Assembly: GCF_964355755.1 (NCBI RefSeq)
Contig: NC_092680.1
Span: 7,415,001-7,479,000 of the forward strand
Reading direction: 5' to 3'
DNA length: 64,000 nucleotides
Source of the DNA: Antedon mediterranea
Taxonomy: Eukaryota; Echinodermata; Crinoidea; Comatulida; Antedonidae
Each line of letters begins with the position of its first letter. Position 1 is the stretch's first letter. A program made the position numbers and the translations under genes. Positions 54,230 to 64,000 of this stretch are shown one piece after another. The notes beneath the pieces were generated by a model, which did not search any database, was not told where the DNA came from, and was given only the letters and a program-made list of their open reading frames with translations.

Positions 54230-56045
54230 GGGTGTTACTGTACCATGCGAGGGGTGTTACTGTACCATGTGAGGGGTGTTACTGTACCATGCGAGGGGTG
54301 TTACTGTACCATGTGAGGGATGTTACTGTACCATGCGAGAGGTGTTACTGTGCCATGCAAGGGGTGTTACTGTACCATGTGAGGGATGTTACTGTGCCAT
54401 GCGAGAGGTGTTACTGTGCCATGTGAGGGATGTTACTGTACCATGTGAGGGGTGTTACTGTGCCATGTGAGGGGTGTTACTGTACCATGCGAGAGGTGTT
54501 ACTGTGCCATGTGAGGGATGTTACTGTGCCATGCGAGGGGTGTTACTGTACCATGTGAGGGGTGTTATTGTACCATGTGAGGGGTGTTACTGTGCCATGT
54601 GAGGGATGTTACTGTGCCATGCGAGGGGTGTTACTGTACCATGTGAGGGGTGTTACTGTGCCATGCGAGGGGTGTTACTGTGCCATGCGAGAGGTGTTAC
54701 TGTGCCATGTGAGGGATGTTACTGTGCCATGCGAGGGATGTTACTGTACCATGCGAGAGGTGTTACTGTGCCATGCGAGGGGTGTTACTGTGCCATGCGA
54801 GGGGTGTTACTGTACCATGTGAGGGGTGTTACTGTACCATGTAGGGGGTGTTACTGTACCATGTGAGGGGTGTTACTGTACCATGTGAGGGATGTTACTG
54901 TGCCATGTGAGGGATGTTACTGTACCATGCGAGAGGTGTTACTGTGCCATGTGAGGGATGTTACTGTACCATGCGAGAGGTGTTACTGTGCCATGCAAGG
55001 GGTGTTACTGTACCATGTGAGGGATGTTACTGTACCATGCGAGAGGTGTTACTGTGCCATGCAAGGGGTGTTACTGTACCATGCGAGGGGTGTTACTGTA
55101 CCATGTGAGGGATGTTACTGTGCCATGTGAGGGGTGTTACTGTACCATGTGAGGGGTGTTACTGTACCATGTGAGGGGTGTTACTGTACCATGTGAGGGG
55201 TGTTACTGTACCATGCGAGGGATGTTACTGTACCATGTGAGGGGTGTTACTGTACCATGTAGGGGGTGTTACTGTACCATGTGAGGGGTGTTACTGTACC
55301 ATGTGAGGGATGTTACTGTGCCATGTGAGGGATGTTACTGTACCATGCGAGAGGTGTTACTGTACCATGTGAGGGATGTTACTGTACCATGCGAGAGGTG
55401 TTACTGTGCCATGCAAGGGGTGTTACTGTACCATGCGAGGGGTGTTACTGTACCATGTGAGGGATGTTACTGTGCCATGTGAGGGGTGTTACTGTACCAT
55501 GTGAGGGGTGTTACTGTACCATGTGAGGGGTGTTACTGTACCATGTGAGGGGTGTTACTGTACCATGCGAGGGATGTTACTGTACCATGTGAGGGGTGTT
55601 ACTGTACCATGTGAGGGGTGTTACTGTACCATGTGAGGGGTGTTACTGTACCATGTGAGGGATGTTACTGTGCCATGCGAGGGGTGTTACTGTGCCATGC
55701 GAGGGGTGTTACTGTACCATGTGAGGGGTGTTACTGTACCATGCGAGAGGTGTTACTGTGCCATGCGAGGGGTGTTACTGTGCCATGCGAGGGGTGTTAC
55801 TGTACCATGTGAGGGGTGTTACTGTACCATGTGAGGGGTGTTATTGTACCATCTGAGGGGTGTTATTGTACCATGCGAGGGGTGTTACTGTACCATGCGA
55901 GGGGTGTTACTGTACCATGTGAGGGGTGTTATTGTACCATCTGAGGGGTGTTATTGTACCATGCGAGGGGTGTTACTATACCATCTGAGGGGTGTTATTG
56001 TACCATGTGAGGGGTGTTATTGTACCATGCGAGGGGTTCTATTGC
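54230..56045 (+). repeat. 22-bp satellite, about 82 units, with higher-order structure
   Basis: The unit GGTGTTACTGTACCATGTGA plus GG repeats without a break. Unit variants differ at a few sites (TACC/TGCC, TGTGA/TGCGA/TGCAA, GGGG/GGGA/GAGG). The rare variant GTAGGGGG occurs at 54841 and 55259, 418 bp (19 units) apart, and the following units agree in order with a three-unit deletion, so larger blocks were duplicated. The last units (from about 55840) shift to TTATTGTACCATCTGA forms. Open frames in it are spurious. Confidence 0.97.
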
Positions 56046-56392
56046 AGTAATAATTATAAACCTAGTAATTAATAGATGGAAATAAACATAAAATGTTTCA
56101 CAATTCTTTCAGTTAAATGAATATTCATTTTGTTTTGCGAATTAAACATGTGTGTGACCTTGGCAAAAACTTATAACCTACTGAAGCTATTACTTAAATC
56201 TGCTCAAGTGCTGTAGTTACTATACACAAGAGCGTCAAACCACAGGAAACCCTTCCTTTGACAGAAGAGGTCATTAAGTATTTTTAGAGGTCAAACATCG
56301 ATGAGTAAGTCGATGCAGCTCAAATCTATTAATTTATGAAAAATTACTAAAATTAATGTGGCTATCATACTGCTTGCATTCTTAAATTAAAG

Positions 56393-58672
56393 ATATATTG
56401 TTCCCCTAAATAAATTGTTTAATGTCACATAATAGTAATTCACTTTGACCAAAAACTGGATTGAAAAAAAATATTTACCTAAAAAAAAGGTAATTTAAAG
56501 CAAAAAATACTTAGATTGCTTGACTGACAGTAGGTATCCCAATGAAGCGGATTTTCGTTACCGCGATTTTAACACGTTCGTGAAATTTCAAAAAGTGACG
56601 TGTCTTTGAAGTTAAAAATATACTATTTCTGATATACACATGTGAATAAAAATTATATGTCTGGAAAGATCTTGTTTAAGGGATTATTTTCATATATTTT
56701 TAATATATGTTTATTAAATATTTTAATAGAAAACGCGAGTTAAAAATGAGGTACAAAAGCCGGCGAGCCGAAATCCGCGCGCTAAAAATAACTTTGGAAA
56801 ACACCTACACATTTTCAAAACACGATCGCACGAGGTCCATAATAGGTGGTGGAGTAATTTTTGTTGCATGTTATCAGGCTTTAAATACTCTTTATTTTGA
56901 TATGTAAATCGGTTATTATTATTATGTACATCCGCCTCAAATGTCAATTTTAACGATAAAAATTGAATTTTTTAGTCTTTCTCATTATCAAAATCTGGCT
57001 AATTTAGTATTGAATTGAAGCTAATTTATATTTCTGTTTGATAAACCACATCGTTTTATTTGACTTTGCGTGGAACTCGTGCGAAGAGGCCAACAAGACC
57101 AACCACTGAAAAAAATAATCCCTACCATAAATATCAGTGTTTACCATTTTCCTTACGGGGGGGATTCAGTTCTCCGCTTATTACTAAATTATCGTCGCCC
57201 ACACAATGTGCATGGTATGCATGTATTAGCGCGTTAATTAATGATTGGATAACCCCTGCAGTGGACTGTTCCATTTTCTGAACTAGTCTTCGCCGCACAC
57301 GAGGCATGTCGAAAAATGTCGCCTCTCATGGAATATTTGCTTCGAAACGTCAATTTTACCGATTTATTAAATTATTTAATAAGTGGAATATTTATAAATC
57401 TACTATATAAAGCAAGTACGTTAGGAAGAAATGTACCGAAGAAATTTAAGAAGCTTTGATTTTGCTATGCAGCGGCCGTAAGCCATTCTATGTAGGCGGC
57501 CGAAACGCGCTTTGGCCTGTGTTGCCGTTGTATGTCTACGCTGTTTCTAGGCCTAAATTGTATTCCGTATATTTCAATTCAAAGTGCAACTTTCGGTTAG
57601 AATAATCGAAAGGGAAATAAAATTAAACATGCTACAATTATACCATTGAGGTAATTACTTTGCTAAATAAAAAATTTCTTCCCGATATTTCTTAGGCAGA
57701 ATTTAGCGTCAGGCTTTTATTTAGACCTTGCTAGCTAGGGGCCTATCGTATTCTTGTAGTAGGCGCGGCCGAGTCTACGTTCGGCCCGGCGCTCCAAATG
57801 GAATCGAACACATAATAAGCACGGGCTTAATTCTTATTTTTGGCGGTTCGAAAATCAATTTAAATAATATATGATTATAAATATAACTTTAAATACTAGA
57901 ATTATTAAAAAAATGTATACTTACGAAAAATAACAAGAAACAATACCCACACAGTTTTTTAACGCAATATTTTTTTTTTTCACATTTTAACATTTTTTAA
58001 CAATATTTTATGTTGTATTTCAGAATTACCTACCTGTCAATATAAATAACCTTACTAAAATACATATTACATTTTATGCAATGCAAAAAAAAAGAAGTTA
58101 ATTCACACATTGGTTCAAAAGTTATGAATCATTTAAAGACAGGAACTTTTTGGGCATTTTTGAGACATTTGGGAAAATCACGCGTAAAAAGCCCTCGGAC
58201 GAATTTTGTAGGGCGATATCTAAAAAAAAAAATGTCGAGGACACCCAAAAAAAATTTTTTCTTGTACAACTCTGTTGTATCTATGGGTTTGGAAAAAATA
58301 AGAACTTTAAAATTATTAGTATAAAAGTTATAACCCTTCAAAAATGGGTTCAAATATAATTAGAAAAAGTGCCATTTTTCAAGCAAAAATCACTGTTTTT
58401 TGGGCACTTTAACGGACCATAACTTTTGAATGGATAATCCGATTTCAATCATTTAAATTGCAAAAGTTTATGTTCAGTAAGTTCCTTCTGATTAACTGAA
58501 AGAAAAAGTACCATCATTAATTTGAATTTTTACATTGGGATACCTACTGACAGACAATGGTTTTTGGTTATCTTATAGGCTTCTTTTGTCTTTTTATAAG
58601 TGAAATACAGCAATTTTTTTTAAAACTTCTAAATTAATCTTCATTTTTTTATGTTTTTGGGAAATAATACAT
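56393..58672. mobile_element. 2.3-kb terminal-inverted-repeat DNA transposon, family parent of short copies
   Basis: The outer ends ATATATTGTTCCCC and GGGAAATAATACAT are imperfect inverted repeats (consensus ATGTATTGTCCCCC from the 36.8-kb copy). Further in, ACAGTAGGTATCCCAATG (part of 56524-56544) has an exact 21-bp inverse at 58533-58553. The middle is richer in GC and CpG than its surroundings and holds a short minus-strand frame (57134-57307). No transposase motif was recognised, so superfamily is open. Confidence 0.72.
57134..57307 (-). CDS. Short ORF (57 aa) inside the 2.3-kb transposon, unknown
   Basis: From ATG at 57307 it reads MPRVRRRLVQKMEQSTAGVI, then QSLINALIHAYHAHCVGDDN and LVISGELNPPRKENGKH, ending TGA. 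The basic N-terminus and compact helical look suggest a coding remnant, perhaps a first exon of the element's protein, but I recognise no family. The competing plus-strand frame at 57060-57281 has no better support. Confidence 0.3.
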   Translation of the reverse strand: MPRVRRRLVQKMEQSTAGVIQSLINALIHAYHAHCVGDDNLVISGELNPPRKENGKH

Positions 58673-59622
58673 CCTCAATTGCTGTTCTTGCATTTCTTTC
58701 TTAAGAAAAATTCTTTACTCTCAAAATCTCGTCCTTCAGATGGAAGTTATAGTAAAGCCATTGGTCCCATTTATGAACATTATACGTCTACAAACAATAC
58801 AAACTTGGTACTATACGAAAAGAGTAAGGAATCATCCTTGTGTGCTGGAGAGGGGAAATTTCCTGCTCTGAAAGAACCGTTTTGTATTGTAAGAAATAAA
58901 TTTAAAGTTGCCTCATGTAATCTTTGGAATTAACCAACAGGAATAAAAACAAGACAAACTTATAACCAGATGAGTTCTCAGTATAAATTGACTCAATGAA
59001 TCTTCATAATTCATGTGAATGAAATATTCCTAAGTTGTTGATGAGGTCACGCATCTGGAAACAGAATTGACTAATGAAATCTTAACTTCTCTAATTTTGT
59101 AACATACAATCCATTTAGTTCAATCAAAGTCGTACAAATGGTTGTATAATAAGACAACTGCTATTAACATAATTGCTTTTTTTGGTTTTGAAATTAAGAA
59201 TATTTTCAATACTGAAATATAAATGTAGATTTTAATAGTTTTATAGACCAATAAATTGGTATTTGTAGTGTTTGTAATATAATCTAGAATATTCTAGACA
59301 AATACTGTACCATATCAACTATATTTTATAAACTAGACAAGACTTTTTTATAGGGAATGATAGGAGTTTAATAAAAGGCCTAAAAGTAACTATATTTGTT
59401 TCCCAAAAGTGAAAACAATTCCATGGTTTCAATGTACAGTACTAACGAAACTGTTAATGGTTTAATGAATTATGTTTCCAAAGTCAAATATTCTGTAGTG
59501 TCATCTGTTTTTTTAATTTAAGATTTTAGCCCAATAGTAGTAGCGCACGACTCCATAATTATGTCATTAAATAAAATCAGCAAAAAAACCCCTCATATTG
59601 GGAGGAGAGGGGGGACCATCCT
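58673..59622. other. AT-rich DNA, nothing recognised
   Basis: No gene, RNA or bounded repeat was seen between the 2.3-kb element and the TTAA element. Confidence 0.5.
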
Positions 59623-59626
59623 TTAA

Positions 59627-60637
59627 AGGAAAGGAACAACCTAATATTTTACCTAACTATTATAAAAGTAACCCTACCAACTTAATATTCAGAACAATTT
59701 ATGTTTAAATCGGATTTGTAGTTTTCTAGTAAACAGGATTTTAAAGCTGTTTTCAAGACATTTGAAAATCGCCATCTTGTGCTCATGGCAGCCTGTTTGT
59801 GACGTCAGATACGGCCGACGAAAATTGTAAGATTCGCGGTTGCATTCGGCGCTTCTATTGGATAAGCGAATCCGCTAATATGATTGGCTAATAACGCGAC
59901 ATGCGGTCATGCAGGACGGCGATGACGCGGTATGAGCATGCGCTGGCTTGGTAAACAAACCTTCGCTCGATCTTTTCTTCTGCAAGCCAATTCGTAAATC
60001 TTTCAGCTATTATTAATCTATTGTTACTTTTATTGCCTAGCTGTTTCAAACGGGATTTGGTAGGGGAATTAACTGGTAAACCTTCCAAACGAAGGCTGTT
60101 GGTTGACGATGCAGTGTCTACTTTATTTTCGTTCAACACGAGTTCTAGGCCTAGTAAGGCATAGAGTACAGATACACTGGCCGCAAGTACACCATTCTTC
60201 GACGGCTTGTTATGCTCGAGAATGTTCTTCTTCTCTTCGTTTTTCCTCATCTGCACAACGCAAAACTAACTCTCTTTCTGTATATTCTGGTTCCAAATTT
60301 TCTGAATTATAAAAACTCCAAGCCATATTCCGAATTATTAGGTATGTTAGGCTATTTAATTGATTTTATTTATGGTTATATCCCGCACTTCCATATTGAA
60401 ATACTGTACTAAGACGATGGACGCTTGGATTTGCTTGAATGCGTCCACCTAATCTGACGTCACATATTTGCTCATAACCTGTCAAAATGGCGCTGTTCAA
60501 TTTCCGATATGTTGTCGTTTAAAAGTCTATTTTTTAACTCAATTGCTTACTATTGTACCTTGAACCATTGTAATCATGTTTTTATTACATTTATCTATAA
60601 GCACAGTGGCACATTTAGCCCAGGGTGTTCCTTTCCT
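59627..60637 (-). mobile_element. TTAA-flanked DNA transposon (1,011 bp)
   Basis: The ends AGGAAAGGAACAACC and GGGTGTTCCTTTCCT are inverted repeats, flanked on both sides by TTAA (59623-59626 and 60638-60641). The subterminal TGTGACGTCAGA and TCTGACGTCACA are also inverted. TTAA duplications suggest a piggyBac-like or similar integrase, although the termini do not start with CCC as classical piggyBac ends do. It contains one minus-strand frame of 122 codons. Confidence 0.8.
59888..60256 (-). CDS. ORF (122 aa) in the TTAA transposon, unknown
   Basis: It opens MQMRKNEEKKNILEHNKPSK, a highly charged start, continues VLAASVSVLYALLGLELVLN (hydrophobic), and includes RFTNWLAEEKIERRFVYQAS near the end. 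It fills the centre of the element in one frame and is richer in GC than the flanks. I recognise no domain; no DDE motif is visible and the length is far below a transposase. It may be a first exon or a leftover of an internally deleted element. Confidence 0.35.
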   Translation of the reverse strand: MQMRKNEEKKNILEHNKPSKNGVLAASVSVLYALLGLELVLNENKVDTASSTNSLRLEGLPVNSPTKSRLKQLGNKSNNRLIIAERFTNWLAEEKIERRFVYQASACSYRVIAVLHDRMSRY

Positions 60638-60641
60638 TTAA

Positions 60642-62640
60642 CTTATAATTATATTGAATAATGTTTAGGAACTGATTTTATCATTTTCTAAGAACATGCG
60701 GCAGTCTACTCTATATTTTAGACTGATTCATTTTAAAGAGCTGGCTGACATTAATGTGTTGCAATAAACTGGTAAACTTCAAAGACTTTATTCACATAAA
60801 AAGACGATGATGTAAATTTGATGCATTTCAAATACTTTGGCGTGTCTAATGCCATGACTTGTAATATTAGTAATCTGAATCCCTGAAGATATAAAAATCA
60901 ATATCTATTTTATGTAGTAATAAATCAAACGTCTGCAACATGCATCCTACAGGAACAAGTTGCATTAGAATCTATGCATTACATCTTGCTATCATAAATT
61001 TAAAATTTAAACAATCAAGTTGTGATGCAAAGCTATTCCGGAATTATTATCATCTTGTTGGCTACTGCTTCCTTGAATATAACCCTAGGGTTAGAGGGTC
61101 AGCTTGGTGGTCTAGAGGTATGATCTTGTGATCTGAAGGTTGTGGATTGGAGCCCCACCTGATAATTACTTGCAAATATTCTCATATGTACTTACAGTTT
61201 TTACCATATTATTTATTAAGGAAAAGTAGCACACTAAATCATTTATTATACTACAATAGACATTTAGTATACTGTTCCATTTAGTCAATTACTAAAACAA
61301 GCAAACATTGTGAAATCAACTTCATACTTGATTTTTTATTTGATTAATATTATGATAAGTTGGATAGCACCTGACTGCTAGACAAATACTATATCAATCA
61401 CAGTAATGTTCTATCAGTAATAACAAACTCTACTATTTATTCTGCAGAAATTATTAATTAGTTCAATATTGATCAATGGCAGAGGAAGTGACTAGGAACA
61501 ATTGTCATAGCAAATTCCAATTGAATTTTGCTTCATTGATGCGGAAATGATACCATTGATTTTGTAACCATGGATACAAACTACAACTTCATCCAATTTC
61601 CTGCAAATTCTACAACTGTACTGTACTAGTAAATACTTGACACCGACAGTAATTTACTGTAAAAGGCTTTTCATTACCAAGTTTAGCAACAGGGCTAACA
61701 TAACATATCTTATTTTATTCATATAAGATAATGAATCACATAAGCAGAGACTTTATTTACCAAACAAGTTCTTATTATCTTATGGAATGGACTTGAAAAA
61801 TATGTAAACAAATTTGCTTAGTCAGGATATGAAAACTGACTTAAGCAAAACAACTGTAAAACAGAGTTAAGATAATTTATTTGCTCAACATACTTGATAA
61901 ATCTGACTCTAAATTTTCTTCATTTTGCTAATACTAATTGTCTCTGAATGGTGGGGAAAGAATTTTGGTTAAACAGGTTTGCAGATATCACAAGATCAAA
62001 ATACATTGACCGTAAAGATTTTACAGAATCTGTGCAAATTATAGAATGCCCATCACATTTTTTTAATAGCAAACTAAGATAACATACCTTTTACTTTATA
62101 AGAAAACAAACTACAAAATAGTTTAAGCAGAAATAAATTGGTGTTTTCTTTAACACCTTTGAAGTTTAATTAAGTTTACATAAATCTTTTAATTATGTTT
62201 TGATAGAAACCTTACATGGGTATCACTACTGTATGAAACCCTATCCCTAGCAAACATCTTAACCCATGAGAAACCAAATAAGGATACTGTAGAAAATACT
62301 GTAGAACAAAGACTATTTAACACAAAAACTACAAGTACATATCAATACGAAATATTGTAGTTTTTATCTAGTAGTTAAGAATTATGGGCGTGTACTTATC
62401 AAACATATTACGGTTGTTTAGTTACAGTATTGGCGAAATACTGTAAAGTAAAGTTTCCTATGTTTTTTAGATCTAATTTAAGGTCACACACTACAAAAAA
62501 ATTTATATTACTACTACATTTTTTCGTTTTTAAACGGTTAAAAATGTGAAAAATAAGTTTGGTTATTTTGATGATATGATCATTTAAAAAAAAAAAACAT
62601 TTTTAAAATTTATTTTAATGTTATGAAACTGAGAGTACTG
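60642..62640. other. AT-rich DNA with one tRNA-related relic
   Basis: Apart from the relic at 61098-61165, I see no gene, RNA or bounded repeat. Confidence 0.5.
61098..61165 (+). repeat. tRNA-like SINE head relic
   Basis: GTCAGCTTGGTGGTCTAGAG has an A-box-like TGGTCTAGAGG, and GGTTGTGGATTGGAGCCCCA has a degraded B-box. The spacing suits a tRNA head, but the stems do not close well. Confidence 0.5.
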
Positions 62641-62712
62641 TATGTGAAGCGCCGCTGATTATGAGCTTTTCATAGAAATGGGCGCTATATATAATGCTAA
62701 TGTTGTTTTAAT
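62640..62712 (+). repeat. Retroposon 3' tail with GCGCTATATATAA
   Basis: GTGAAGCGCCGCTGATTATG and AAATGGGCGCTATATATAAT repeat the tail form seen at 25.3 kb. No body could be attached to it. Confidence 0.5.
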
Positions 62713-64000
62713 AGAAATTGATAGCACTGTACTCATGAACATGAACAGTCAGGTTAGGATACCAGACGCTGATCACCAGTAACTTGTTATATGGTGAGAA
62801 GTTCAAATGTGGTTGTAGGATTTTTGATTTGAAAAAAGTGCACCACACATTTCATGTATTACTTCTCTTGCACCATGAAACAGACCAATTGTGCCCTGGC
62901 TATCAGGTACAGTATTGGCTGCAGTTTATCACAACAAGTGTTACAGTACATTATACTAAAATTACTATATATTATCATTTTTTGGTAATCTATATATAAA
63001 TTATGGTTAATTCTGACATAGGCGAGCACAATGCAAAAACTTCGGTACAAATCTCCGCCTTGGATACCTACCTGATCTATCTCGGATGTACCGCGAAACG
63101 TAGATTTGATAACATTAGTTTCACATCGACGCTATTGTTCCATATTTCTATCGTAGGAAGATATTATAAAAGGTTTTATAAGAAATTTTCTGATTTCAAT
63201 CGCGCGGTAGAAGTAATTTCCATGTTCACGGAAGGTGTTGGTTTCAACCAGGGAGTTGTAAAACAACTACCTGTTTCAACTACAGTAAGTTGGCCGTTGG
63301 TGCTTGGTGGCGATAGCCATTTTGTTTTTTTTGTTTATTTTCGGACCACGCGTTTGAAGGTATAGTAGTAGTACATAAAGATCAAATTAAATACATTCAT
63401 GAAACATAGGAGTAAATTGTGGGAAATAGTTATATAAAATTACATTACATCGAGAGAATTGATGATAAGAGCTTTTGTTTTGAAATCGAATGAAATCCTG
63501 ATAGCCGAGTTGTTGAGTAAGCTGCCAGGACTTTGTATGTACACTGTGCGCTATCTATATCCCGTCAGGACCCTGGGATACTTCTGCCCATGTTGCAAGC
63601 CGTCTATTAAATGTCTTCCTTCTTAGGCCACTGTGTCGCGGAATAATGTATTAATAATACCAATTAGGATAGTACTTATATGAAAAAACGCCCGGAACAC
63701 CTCCCCAATAAAACATCAATTAAAATAATTATCTCGCTACTCGACCCCACCACCCCTCCCACCCCAAATACATCTAATAAACGCCCATCCACATTTATAC
63801 TCACAATATTGCATTATATTTATAACACAATTATACACTATTTAGTAGATTTCTTCGGACTGTTTTACAATTTACCAAGCATTTGATATTCTTTTTTACC
63901 ACTTTTCATATCTACAATAAACACTATACGCCTAAAACACTATTAATCATCCAAGACACTTAGGTTAGTCAGTACGTTTAGTTTTACAAATATCAAAAGC

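Noticed and set aside
54232-56050. Many overlapping open frames over the 22-bp satellite (MLLYHVRGVTVPC type)
   Set aside because: Three units make 66 bp, so every frame stays open. The residues only translate the satellite and change with unit variants.
61668-61690. AKLGN-like reading on the minus strand, considered as the missing CH exon
   Set aside because: Only five residues agree, the surrounding frame does not match NGVYLAKLGNFF, and no splice site or extension fits.
63003-63365. 120-codon plus-strand frame
   Set aside because: The composition and residue order show no domain or repeat, and the region is better explained as CpG-rich non-coding DNA. Kept only as a possible promoter.

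Overview
The window is AT-rich, intron-rich animal DNA. It carries one recognisable protein-coding gene, on the minus strand, embedded in dense repeats. The gene is an IQGAP family scaffold (IQGAP1/2/3-like). I could trace 36 exons from 43166 down to 225. All use GT-AG introns and their reading phases join without a break, giving about 1,350 codons. In order they encode the second half of the calponin-homology (CH) domain, six IQGAP repeats, a WW domain, four IQ motifs, the RasGAP-related domain (GRD) and the start of the RasGAP C-terminal domain. The N-terminal exon(s), covering the start codon and first half of the CH domain, were not found between 43.2 and 64 kb. The C-terminal end lies beyond base 1. 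The organism is most likely a marine invertebrate deuterostome, probably an echinoderm. That rests on the gene's similarity to deuterostome IQGAPs and on the repertoire of tRNA- and 5S-derived SINEs, and is an inference.

Layout: 1-200 is a 27-bp tandem array. From 225 to 43166 lie IQGAP exons, with introns holding a 5'-truncated LINE (about 1345-2310), a degenerate Ty3/Gypsy LTR retrotransposon (6638-11819), a 5S rRNA-derived SINE (about 13535-13980), tRNA-derived SINEs, an intact-looking tRNA gene (32772-32845), related 18-bp minisatellites at 22.3 and 42.4 kb, a GATGAT-type tract at 35.4 kb, a PIF/Harbinger-like element (38859-39704) and a 65-bp tandem array (40404-41140). From 43.2 to 64 kb no protein gene could be established. 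This stretch holds more short transposons, a second Harbinger-like element (51896-53518) with a long foldback inside it, a 22-bp satellite of about 80 units (54230-56045), a 2.3-kb terminal-inverted-repeat element (56393-58672) whose short derivatives lie elsewhere in the window, and a TTAA-flanked DNA transposon (59627-60637).

One short palindromic MITE family, with ends like GCTCTGTCTACACTATCAAA, recurs about a dozen times and is the commonest repeat here. No prokaryotic features, CRISPR arrays or gene clusters were seen. The strongest observations are the modular exon-pair architecture of IQGAP, a tRNA gene with an unusual ATC anticodon, a duplicated splice acceptor next to a half-MITE, the parent-derivative relation between transposons, and one dispersed repeat that seems to have seeded three different tandem arrays.
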